The notes under the pieces were generated by a model. The model searched no databases. It was not told the DNA's origin and worked only from the letters and a program-made list of their open reading frames with translations. 38,903 bases of DNA from an uncultured Collinsella sp. (GTDB taxonomy: Bacteria > Actinomycetota > Coriobacteriia > Coriobacteriales > Coriobacteriaceae). The translations under genes were made by a program, and so were the position numbers. The DNA lies in contig CAUDNY010000012.1 of the NCBI GenBank assembly GCA_958450865.1, forward strand, positions 1-38,903. The letters run 5' to 3'. This document shows positions 7,713 to 14,989 of this stretch, one piece after another. How positions within the stretch are numbered: position 1 is the first letter of the stretch; each line of letters begins with the position of its first letter.

Positions 7713-9602
7713 ATGAACGGAGTTTTGCTCATGGTTGTGGCCGCGGCGGTGCTCGCCTGTGGCTATCTGGGCTACGGCCGCTGGCTGGCCAACAAGTGGG
7801 GCGTTGACAAAGAGGCCCTCACGCCGGCCAAGCGCATGAAGGACGGCAAGAGCTTCTCGCCCGTCTCCGCCTTTACCGCGTTCTCGCACCAGTTCAGCTC
7901 GATCTGCGGTGCTGGCCCTGTCACGGGTACGATCGTCGCCATGGCCTTTGGCTGGCTGCCCGTCGTGCTCTGGGTCCTCGTCGGCGGCATCTTCTTTGGC
8001 GCCGTCCACGACTTTGGTGCTCTGTACGCTTCGATGAAGAACAACGGCAAGTCGCTCGCTCAGCTCATCGAGAAGTACATCGGCAAGACCGGCCGTCGCC
8101 TGTTCCTGCTGTTCTGCTGGCTGTTCTGCATCATCGTCATCGCCGCCTTCACCGACATGGTCTGCAAGACGTTCATGTTCACCCCGGCCGTTGACGCTTC
8201 TGGTGCTGCTACCGGTGCCATCGACTTCACCAAGTCCTATGCCGCCGGCTGCGCTGGTACCATCTCCATCCTGTTCACCTTCGTCGCTATCGCCTTTGGT
8301 TGGGCCCAGAAGAAGTTCAACCTCACCGGTGCTACCGAGTTCGTCACCGGCGTGGTCCTCATGGTTCTCATGTTTGCCGTCGGTATGCAGTTCCCGGTCT
8401 ACCTGGATAAGTTCCAGTGGTTCGCCGTCGTCATGGTCTACCTGGTCTTCGCTGGCGCTATGCCCATCCAGATGCTCAAGACCCCGCGTGACTACCTCAC
8501 TTCCATCATGATGATCGTCATGATCGTTTGCGCTGTCCTCGGCATCGTCGTCCTGGGCGTCAACGGCCAGGCCACCATCACCGCTCCGGTCTTCACCGGC
8601 TTCTCCAGCGCTTCTGGCATGATGTTCCCGGTCCTGTTTGTTTCCGTTGCCTGCGGTGCCCTCTCCGGCTTCCACAGCCTCGTTTCTTCTGGTACCTCCT
8701 CCAAGCAGGTCGAGAAGGAGCAGGACGCCGTCAAGGTCGGTTATGGCGCCATGATCGTCGAGTCCTTCGTCGGCATCCTTGCCATCATCGTTGCCGGCAT
8801 CATGTTCTCCGACATGAACACCGCCGGTACCGGCGCCCTCAACGCTGGCGTCGCTTCCACCCCGTTCCAGATCTTCGCTGCTGGTATCTCCCGCGGTATG
8901 CAGGCCTTCGGTGTTGACGGTACGCTCGCTACCGTCTTCATGACGATGAACGTTTCCGCTCTGGCCCTGACCTCGCTCGACGCCGTCGCCCGCATCGCCC
9001 GCACCTCGTTCTCCGAGTTCTTTGCCCAGACCAACGACGCCCTGGCCATCGAGTCCAAGGCCGGCTACATGAAGGTTCTCGGCAACCCCTGGTTCGCCAC
9101 GGTCGTCACCCTGCTTCCCGGTCTCGCCCTCGCCTTTGGCGGCTATGCCAACATCTGGCCGCTCTTTGGTGCTTCCAACCAGCTGCTCGGCGGCATGACC
9201 ATGATCACCCTCGCCGTGTTCTGCAAGTGCACCGGCCGCAAGGGCTGGATGCTCTACGTGCCCGTCGCCTTCCTGCTCTGCTGCACCTTCACCTCGCTGG
9301 TCCAGAGCGCCATGGGCTGCATGACCGCTGTCCAGGCTTACGGCTTCTTCGGCACCATCCCGGCTACCGCCACCACGGCCGCCGTCTCCGTCGCCGCCAC
9401 CAAGGGCTTGCAGCTCGTTTTCGCCGTCCTGCTGATGGTCCTGGGCCTCATCGTCGCCGTCAACTGCCTCAAGGAGTTCTTCGGCAAGGAGGCCGGCTCC
9501 ATGCCCGACGAGGAGCCCGAGTGGTCCGAGATGGGCAAGGCCGAGTACGGTCGCGCCACTGCCGCTGAAGCTCCTGCCGACGCCGAGGCCGCCAAGGCCT
9601 AG
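7713..9602 (+). CDS. cstA: CstA-family transporter (pyruvate/peptide uptake)
   Basis: CstA-family proteins are polytopic membrane transporters. E. coli CstA and BtsT/YjiY take up pyruvate, and CstA has also been linked to peptide use during carbon starvation. This 629-residue protein shows the conserved N-terminal block (SAFTAFSHQFSSICGAGPV and GAVHDFGALYASMKNNGKS) and more than a dozen hydrophobic segments. It ends in an acidic Ala/Glu-rich tail. E. coli homologues are about 700 residues, so this is a shorter form. GGAGGA at 7701-7706 supports the start. Codon choice is strongly C/G-ending, suggesting high expression. The upstream branched-chain leader peptide suggests control by amino acid supply, which would fit amino acid or peptide uptake, but the substrate is not determined by sequence. 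Confidence 0.88.
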   Translation: MNGVLLMVVAAAVLACGYLGYGRWLANKWGVDKEALTPAKRMKDGKSFSPVSAFTAFSHQFSSICGAGPVTGTIVAMAFGWLPVVLWVLVGGIFFGAVHDFGALYASMKNNGKSLAQLIEKYIGKTGRRLFLLFCWLFCIIVIAAFTDMVCKTFMFTPAVDASGAATGAIDFTKSYAAGCAGTISILFTFVAIAFGWAQKKFNLTGATEFVTGVVLMVLMFAVGMQFPVYLDKFQWFAVVMVYLVFAGAMPIQMLKTPRDYLTSIMMIVMIVCAVLGIVVLGVNGQATITAPVFTGFSSASGMMFPVLFVSVACGALSGFHSLVSSGTSSKQVEKEQDAVKVGYGAMIVESFVGILAIIVAGIMFSDMNTAGTGALNAGVASTPFQIFAAGISRGMQAFGVDGTLATVFMTMNVSALALTSLDAVARIARTSFSEFFAQTNDALAIESKAGYMKVLGNPWFATVVTLLPGLALAFGGYANIWPLFGASNQLLGGMTMITLAVFCKCTGRKGWMLYVPVAFLLCCTFTSLVQSAMGCMTAVQAYGFFGTIPATATTAAVSVAATKGLQLVFAVLLMVLGLIVAVNCLKEFFGKEAGSMPDEEPEWSEMGKAEYGRATAAEAPADAEAAKA

Positions 9603-9642
9603 TCGGTCGGACGGGTTGAATCTCCCATCTATTTGACTCGGA

Positions 9643-9680
9643 AAGACCGGGTCCGCAATCAAGCGGACCCGGTCTTTTTT
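9643..9680 (+). terminator. Intrinsic terminator of cstA
   Basis: A perfect 14-bp stem (9643-9656 with 9663-9676) with a 6-nt loop is followed by a T-run. It lies 40 bp after the cstA stop. Confidence 0.92.
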
Positions 9681-9721
9681 CTTGTGAGAACAGGTGGTGC
9701 AAGGGCGTTCTCGCAGATGTT

Positions 9722-9751
9722 TTGCGTGGATAGGCTCGTGCGTTGTACCAT
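9722..9751 (+). promoter_or_regulatory. Candidate promoter of the TOPRIM-protein gene
   Basis: TTGCGT (9722-9727) and TACCAT (9746-9751) are 18 bp apart. The predicted transcript start near 9758 would leave the GTG at 9786 with its AAAGGGG site as the first well-placed start. Confidence 0.45.
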
Positions 9752-9785
9752 AAGGACGTATATGTGTGCATATGAAAGGGGCCCC

Positions 9786-11978
9786 GTGGCCAAGACGGTA
9801 TATTCCGATAATCAAAACAATGTCGATGCTCTGGCTGAGCGTCTGAGCAGCCAGACGTCGCTTTCTGCCGAGCGCGCCAAGCTGGTTGCCTACGACCTGC
9901 TCTGCCGCAAGGCGCTCAAGATTAAGTCGAGCGCGCTGGCGCAGATTTTCCGCTCCGTCGATAAGGAATGCGACACCAAGGTGATGCGCGACGAACTCAT
10001 CGCGGCAAAGATCGTTACCAAGATCGAGGGCAGCGGCATTAACGGGCGCCCGGCGTTCTATACCATCAATGCCGAGATCCGCGATGCCCAGGAGCAGCCT
10101 GCCGAGTCCGTCGAAGATTTTGTCGTCGAGGATTTCGCTGACGTGCCTGCTGTGGAAGAAGTTGCTCCGCGTGAGCATGTCGATACCGATGAGTTGCTCG
10201 ATGAGAACGTCGTGCGTGCCTTTACGGCCAAGGCAGGACGCGGCGGTTTTGGCGGGGGCGGCAAGCGCGATGCACAGCGCCGCGCCCAGCAGGAGCGCTT
10301 CCGTCGCGCCGTTGCTCGAAAGGGCGAGACGGATGCCGAGGCTGTTGAGACCGAGGTTGCTGCCGAGTCGCAGAGGCCCGCGAAGGAGCAAAAGCCCGTG
10401 GAGGCCCAGGAGCCCCAGCGTCGCCGTGGTGCCCACTTTAAGGCTGCGCAGCAGGATGTCGCGCATGAGGTTGAAGAGCCTTCCGAGGCTGCAGACGATG
10501 TTGAGGAGTCTGCCAAGAAGGCTCCGGGTTCATGCCGTCCCGGGCGTGGTTTTGCGAGGCGCGCGTATCCCGTAAGGCGTCAGGAGAAGGGCGAGCCGGC
10601 TTCGACCGCTCAGGCCGAGAAGGCCGAACAAACCGAGAAAACCGTTGAGCCGGCGGCTCGCGAGCAGCAACCTTCCGAGTCGCAGTCTGCGGCTGACACT
10701 GAGGTCAAAGCTCAACAGACCGCTGATAAGCAGGCTGGGGAGAGCGCCTCAGGCAAGCCTCGCCGCCGTCGTCACCGCGGCGGTCGTGGCTCAAATGCCG
10801 AGGCCGCGGCCGAGAAGACAGCGACACAAAACGGAGATGAGAAGGCCGAGACTCCGGTGGATCAGGTCAAGCGCCAGCCGGCGAAGGAGGCCAAGTCCGA
10901 TCGTCCGCAAAAGCGCTCGTCTGCGCCCAAGCAGGAACGTAATACCCGGGCAGATTCCAAGCGTAAGCCTCATGCACAGGCTGAGCCTGCCGCGGCTGAT
11001 AGTGCTACCCAGCAGCCCGAGTCGGCCGTCCACGGCGAGGTATCGGCGTTTGCCCTTGCCCGCGTTTTGGGCAGGCAGCTGCTCAAAGTTGTCCCTACGC
11101 CTACGGCGCTCTCTAAGATCAAGGAGCAGCAGACTCAAATTGTTAAGGTCGAGGGCAAGGACGGCAAAAAGGCGCCGCAGCGCACTCAGCACAACGAGAT
11201 GTCCAACCGCAAGATTGCCGAGGAAATCGCAATCATCCAGGCTTGGATCGAGCAAAACCGAGGTGCCGATACGCCGGTTGCCTCGCGCCGCCAGCGTGCC
11301 TACCAGATTTTTAACGACGAGAAGGCTTTTGACGGCAAGCACGGTGAGCGCCTGATAAGGCGCATGACCGAAAAGGGCATCAGCATGCAGGCGATCAAGG
11401 TCGCCCCCAACCGCCCCGTGCACTTTACGGGTTTCTTTACGCTGGGCGCCGATAAGCCGTTCATTATGGTCGAGAACCTGGACACCTACGACGAGATCGT
11501 CAGGCTGCTGCGTGGCCGCAAGCACGCCAAGCTCTTTGGCATCAAGGTGGGCGGCGTGATTTTTGGCGGCGGATGCAAGGCGAGCGTCTCGCATGCCCTG
11601 GACGATTATCTGGCCGAGATCGGCTATCGCTTTAACTACGTCTACTACGTGGGCGATATCGACCGCGAGGGCGCGCGCATCGTCGAGCAGGCTCGCAATG
11701 CCAATGTGGTTGAGATTCGCCTGCATGCCGGTATGTACCGCGCCATGCTCGCCGAGCATAAGCGTCGCGTGAAGGCCGGCGGCGAGTGCGAGCCCGCGGC
11801 TGCCAACCAGGGCGTGCCGCAGAATCTGGCGGCGACGATCAAGGATCTGCCCATGGTCACGCGCGTGCAGTTCCGCAATGTGCTGCGCGAGGGCGGGCGC
11901 ATTCCGCAGGAGATTCTGATGACCGCCGACTATCGGGATGGCGACTCGGGAAGCTTCGACCGCATGCTTAACAACTAA
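9786..11978 (+). CDS. Winged-helix-like / disordered / JetD-type TOPRIM (DUF2220-like) protein
   Basis: The function is unknown. About residues 1-95 resemble a winged helix (helical, ending in NGRPAFYTIN). Residues 95 to about 415 are low-complexity Ala/Glu/Lys/Arg/Gln sequence, probably disordered. Residues 418-730 are conserved in character: YQIFNDEKAFDGKHGERL resembles the block before the TOPRIM fold in DUF2220/JetD proteins. FIMVENLDTYDEI (Glu563) and YYVGDIDREGARIVEQ (Asp624, Asp626) match the TOPRIM Glu and DxD metal-binding residues. JetD is the nuclease subunit of Wadjet, but no JetA, JetB or JetC lies nearby. GTG at 9786 is chosen because AAAGGGG precedes it and the promoter is close; ATG at 9762 is an alternative. 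It stands alone between a terminator and a repeat region. Confidence 0.65.
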   Translation: MAKTVYSDNQNNVDALAERLSSQTSLSAERAKLVAYDLLCRKALKIKSSALAQIFRSVDKECDTKVMRDELIAAKIVTKIEGSGINGRPAFYTINAEIRDAQEQPAESVEDFVVEDFADVPAVEEVAPREHVDTDELLDENVVRAFTAKAGRGGFGGGGKRDAQRRAQQERFRRAVARKGETDAEAVETEVAAESQRPAKEQKPVEAQEPQRRRGAHFKAAQQDVAHEVEEPSEAADDVEESAKKAPGSCRPGRGFARRAYPVRRQEKGEPASTAQAEKAEQTEKTVEPAAREQQPSESQSAADTEVKAQQTADKQAGESASGKPRRRRHRGGRGSNAEAAAEKTATQNGDEKAETPVDQVKRQPAKEAKSDRPQKRSSAPKQERNTRADSKRKPHAQAEPAAADSATQQPESAVHGEVSAFALARVLGRQLLKVVPTPTALSKIKEQQTQIVKVEGKDGKKAPQRTQHNEMSNRKIAEEIAIIQAWIEQNRGADTPVASRRQRAYQIFNDEKAFDGKHGERLIRRMTEKGISMQAIKVAPNRPVHFTGFFTLGADKPFIMVENLDTYDEIVRLLRGRKHAKLFGIKVGGVIFGGGCKASVSHALDDYLAEIGYRFNYVYYVGDIDREGARIVEQARNANVVEIRLHAGMYRAMLAEHKRRVKAGGECEPAAANQGVPQNLAATIKDLPMVTRVQFRNVLREGGRIPQEILMTADYRDGDSGSFDRMLNN

Positions 11979-11988
11979 ATTTCGCCGG

Positions 11989-12121
11989 CCCCGGGAGAGC
12001 GGGGACACCGGCTTAGGTTTCCTGCTCTACAGTCCTGCTCACGACGGAGGCCACATTAAGTGGCCTCCTGTTCGTGCGGAACTCGCGATAAACCTAAGCC
12101 GGTGTCCCCGCTCTCCCGGGG
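11989..12121 (+). repeat. Long palindromic element, 69-nt core family, copy 2
   Basis: Perfect 32-bp arms (11989-12020 and 12090-12121) enclose the 69-nt core at 12021-12089. The core differs from copy 1 mainly in the paired bases of the central hairpin. The arms share no sequence with copy 1 except the innermost AGGTTT/AAACCT. It begins 10 nt after the stop of the TOPRIM gene, and no T-tract follows. Confidence 0.92.
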
Positions 12122-12226
12122 GCTGTCGTGGCTTGGCCGTTGCACGCGGCTCGCTTTTCGGAACGGGGCTGACGGACACGTTCCGAAATCTACCGCCGTC
12201 GCTGTACAGGGTGTCTATAAAGAGCC

Positions 12227-12456
12227 GTGGCCAAAAAACGGCAAATATGAGTACTGATACTCTTTTAGTAGCAGTAATTTCGACCACATTTAAGGTGATT
12301 TGACGTGTCGGTCGAGCAGATAAGCTGCCGTATCTCCTCAAGTGTTCATTAAAGGAAGACCTTGATGCGAATAAATCTCATTAAGATCTTCTTTTATTAA
12401 CGAAAATAATGTAGCTACAACGGTAACAGTACTCATATTTGCCGTTTTTTGGCCAC
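12227..12456. repeat. 230-bp element with 30-bp perfect terminal inverted repeats
   Basis: Bases 12227-12256 are exactly complementary to 12427-12456. Beyond one mismatch the pairing continues for three more bases inward. The interior is much more AT-rich than the surroundings and contains nested stems: GTAGC/GCTAC, TCGACC (12280-12285) with GGTCGA (12310-12315), and GCAG/CTGC (12316-12328). There is no coding capacity. It could be a MITE-like non-autonomous element or a structured RNA. No clear target-site duplication is seen. Confidence 0.85.
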
Positions 12457-12489
12457 AGTCCTTCGGAGGGTCCTCGAAAATAGTCCCGA

Positions 12490-12522
12490 GCCGGCACTTT
12501 AGGAACGTCCCTAAGTGCCGGC
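12490..12522. repeat. Short palindrome, GCCGGCACTT family
   Basis: GCCGGCACTT (12490-12499) pairs with AAGTGCCGGC (12513-12522). The bases between are themselves partly complementary (AGG/CCT) around AACGT. No T-tract follows, so it does not look like a terminator. Confidence 0.75.
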
Positions 12523-12647
12523 ACCGCGTCTGCCTGCGGCGGCCGCGCCCCGCTGCGTCGCTCCGCTCCTTGCGTGCTGCGCTGGAAAACGCTTCGCGTT
12601 TCCTCAGCTCCGCACCCTTGCGGGTTCGAATTCCTCCGCTTGCCCAC
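12523..12647. other. GC-rich non-coding stretch downstream of tRNA-Gln
   Basis: No gene is supported. The stretch contains an AAACGC/GCGTTT hairpin near 12583-12602 and the string GGGTTCGAATTCC near 12622, which resembles a T-arm, but no complete cloverleaf can be formed. It may be a degenerate tRNA fragment or a repeat that accompanies tRNA genes. Confidence 0.35.
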
Positions 12648-12684
12648 AAGAAAGCGCCCTGAGCCGTTATGGGCTCAGGGCGCT
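12648..12684 (-). terminator. Terminator of tRNA-Gln
   Basis: On the minus strand a 13-bp stem (12672-12684 with 12653-12665) is followed by TTTCTT. It ends about 10 bp after the tRNA 3' end. Confidence 0.8.
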
Positions 12685-12693
12685 CAATTTTAA

Positions 12694-12768
12694 TGGCTGG
12701 GACGGAGGGATTCGAACCCCCAACAGCCGGCACCAAAAACCGGAGTTCTACCGTTGAACTACGTCCCA
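12694..12768 (-). tRNA. tRNA-Gln (anticodon UUG)
   Basis: A full cloverleaf is readable on the minus strand: 7-bp acceptor TGGGACG/CGTCCCA, D-stem GTTC/GAAC, and anticodon stem CCGGT/GCCGG with a 7-nt loop TTTTGGT that places TTG at positions 34-36. The T-loop is TTCGAAT, the discriminator is G, and CCA is encoded at 12694-12696. It reads CAA and, by wobble, CAG glutamine codons. Confidence 0.96.
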
Positions 12769-12806
12769 ATGTGTGGTGTTGCCCAAAAGCAACTCGTTTA
12801 GTTTAC

Positions 12807-13712
12807 CTAATCTGCGAGGGCATCGCAAACGCCATCGAGCAGGCGTACGGCGAGTGTCTGCGCGTCGCTGGCCGTGAAGGTGCCGTTGTAGCGCGTCATG
12901 CCCGTTAGCTCAATGCGAATGCGTGCCGGCTTCTGCTGCGCGGCGACATTGGCAGTGCGGATGCGCTGGGCCAGGTTGTGGCACTCGGCGAGGGCAATCG
13001 TGGCGCGCGGTGCGGCGTCGGCGGGCAGCTCGTCGCTTGCAATCTCGAGCACCAGGTCAACGTCGGTTGGGACCTCGGAGTCGCAGAGCATCATGCCGCT
13101 GTTGTCGGTCGTTGCCGTGGCGATATTCCACATGCGCGACGCAACACTGCGTGCGATGGGGTCCTCGCCGATAACGGCAATCTGGAAGCGCTCGAGCACG
13201 TTGGCGGCGCGAGCAAAACCGATGCGGGACTCGGCTTCGGTGACCGAGGGCTTGCCCTCCCACACATGGTGCAGGCGGTTGATGTAGGCGTAGGTGTCCT
13301 GGAAGGCCATGCCGTCGGCAAACAGGCCGACATTTTCCTGGAACTGCTGCAGGGCGGCCTCGGTATGCGGACCAAAGTAGCCGTCGTCTTCACCACAGGC
13401 AAAGCCCAAAACGTTGAGAGCGCGCTGCAGGGCCTGCACATCGGCGCCATGGAAATTGGGCATGCGCAGATAGAGGGTGCGGTCGCCCAGCTTATACGAA
13501 GCGTCTACAAGGGCGCTCCAGCAGGGGATATCGACGGCATGACCGGCAGCAAGGCCGCTGTCGAGCCTGAAGGTGCTGACGGCCTGCTCAGTGGTGGCTC
13601 CAAAGTACTTGTCGGTGACTTCGGCGGCATCAATCGTGTAGCCGAGCTGCAGGAGACGAGACTGCACGTCCTCGACGGCTGCTCCTTGCATGCCCGTTGT
13701 AATAGGTTCCAT
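12807..13712 (-). CDS. Protein with two peptidoglycan-binding domains, no signal peptide
   Basis: Two PG_binding_1-like domains are visible at about residues 5-70 (VQSRLLQLGY with YFGATTEQAVSTFR) and 78-150 (VQALQRALNVLGF with GYFGPHTEAALQQFQ). Residues 170-301 form a third domain that I do not recognise with confidence; it could be a degenerate amidase_3-like fold. The N-terminus begins MEPITTGMQGAAV and shows no signal peptide or membrane segment, so the protein is probably cytoplasmic. That resembles mycobacterial CwlM, a cytoplasmic protein with two such domains that controls MurA, but the comparison is architectural only. AAAGGGG precedes the ATG. The gene lies just upstream of tRNA-Gln on the same strand. 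Confidence 0.7.
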   Translation of the reverse strand: MEPITTGMQGAAVEDVQSRLLQLGYTIDAAEVTDKYFGATTEQAVSTFRLDSGLAAGHAVDIPCWSALVDASYKLGDRTLYLRMPNFHGADVQALQRALNVLGFACGEDDGYFGPHTEAALQQFQENVGLFADGMAFQDTYAYINRLHHVWEGKPSVTEAESRIGFARAANVLERFQIAVIGEDPIARSVASRMWNIATATTDNSGMMLCDSEVPTDVDLVLEIASDELPADAAPRATIALAECHNLAQRIRTANVAAQQKPARIRIELTGMTRYNGTFTASDAQTLAVRLLDGVCDALAD

Positions 13713-13850
13713 GAACGAACCCCTTTCGGCGTACCATTCGTACTATTTGAGCGTCTGTCGGATAGACAACGCAAAGGGATGCATAAACATGCACTCAACA
13801 GTGTAGCAAGTTGTGCCTAAATACGCTGCTGACAGGTTTTATAACCCCCG

Positions 13851-14876
13851 TTAGTTAAGGCGCTCCACAAAGAAATCTGCCATGGAGAGGAACAGCTCAC
13901 GTGCGTGCGGATCAAGCTCAACGTTCTCGATGGCCGCTTTGGCCTTAGCGGTCAGGTCGAGCGCGTAAGTGTGGGCGTAATCGATAGAGCCGGTCTCCTG
14001 GAAGATCTCCACGGCGCGTGCGAGCTGCGCGGGATCATCGGTGCCCGAGGAAAGAATCGCCTCGATCTCGTCGTGGTGGCGCTCATCAGAGAGGGCGTGT
14101 ACGGCGACAAGCGTGCGCTTGCCCTCGGTGATGTCGGTGCGGAAGTCCTTGTTGGCGGCTTCCTTAGTGCCGACAAGGTTGAGCAGGTCGTCCTGAATCT
14201 GAAAGGCGAGGCCCGTGTGCAGGCCAAAGGCGCGCAGCGCTTCGATTTGCTCATCGCTGCCGCCGCCGATAATGGCCCCGGCGGCAAGCGGCGTGGCTCC
14301 GCTGTAAAACGCGGTCTTGTGCGTCGCCATGTCCAGGTAGTCATCAACCGAGATATCAAAGCGCCCGTCACGGACCCAACCCAGGTCGAGCGCTTGACCC
14401 TCGATGGTGCGGACGATCATCTCGGTAAGCTCGTGGAGCACACGCAGCTTCACGTCGGACTCCAGCGTGGGGTCGTCGAGAACCGTCTTGGTGACCATGG
14501 TGAGCGCCAGGTCGCCACAATTGATGGCAAGGCCCGTGCCCTCGGTAAGGTGCATGCAGGGCTTACCTCGACGAAGCTGTCCGTTGTCGGCGATGTCGTC
14601 ATGGATAAGCGCTCCCGACTGAAAGTGCTCGATAGCTGCCGCCGCGCTGCGGGCGCTCTCAAAGCTGCCACCTACCGCGGTGGCGGCGAGCATGCAGATG
14701 AGCGGGCGGTGGCGCTTGCCGGCATTGGCCGTAAATGTCGAGAGCGGGGTATACAGGTAGCGCTCGATATCGGCAGAGGTCGCCTGTCCGTCAAAGAACG
14801 TGGCCAGATAGTCGTTGATCTGGTCAAAGTGCTGGGCTAAAAAGCTGGTAAACGGACTGGACACGGGTTCTCGCAT
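13851..14876 (-). CDS. Polyprenyl diphosphate synthase
   Basis: This trans-isoprenyl diphosphate synthase condenses isopentenyl diphosphate onto an allylic primer to make geranylgeranyl- or longer-chain diphosphates for quinones or lipids. The first Asp-rich motif is HDDIADNGQLRRG and substrate-binding GKRHRPLI precedes it. The second motif reads FQIQDDLLNLVG, with Asn at the last position where Asp is usual. The 341-residue length fits the family. The chain length cannot be read from the sequence. The ATG follows an A/G-rich but weak ribosome-binding site; a GTG 18 bp downstream is possible. It is 138 bp from the next gene on the same strand. Confidence 0.88.
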   Translation of the reverse strand: MREPVSSPFTSFLAQHFDQINDYLATFFDGQATSADIERYLYTPLSTFTANAGKRHRPLICMLAATAVGGSFESARSAAAAIEHFQSGALIHDDIADNGQLRRGKPCMHLTEGTGLAINCGDLALTMVTKTVLDDPTLESDVKLRVLHELTEMIVRTIEGQALDLGWVRDGRFDISVDDYLDMATHKTAFYSGATPLAAGAIIGGGSDEQIEALRAFGLHTGLAFQIQDDLLNLVGTKEAANKDFRTDITEGKRTLVAVHALSDERHHDEIEAILSSGTDDPAQLARAVEIFQETGSIDYAHTYALDLTAKAKAAIENVELDPHARELFLSMADFFVERLN

Positions 14877-14989
14877 TCTTTCTTAGGTTGCATCGTTGCG
14901 GTGTGCAGATACCATATTGCCACATTGGAGTTGCCGGCGCGTCTGTTTTGGCGATTTGGGGAAACGGGACGCGTGCGCGTGCCGGCTGC

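Noticed and set aside
7554..10466. A 970-codon open frame on the minus strand across cstA and the TOPRIM gene
   Set aside because: It is antisense to two well-supported genes and its product is Gly/Glu/Asp/His-rich low-complexity sequence. It arises from the C/G-ending codons of the plus-strand genes.
12600..12650. A second tRNA gene next to tRNA-Gln
   Set aside because: Only a T-arm-like GGGTTCGAATTCC is visible. No acceptor, D or anticodon arm can be formed around it.
12338..12769. Minus-strand open frame of 143 codons through tRNA-Gln and its flank
   Set aside because: It reads through the tRNA and its terminator hairpin, the translation is Arg/Ala-rich, and no ribosome-binding site is present.
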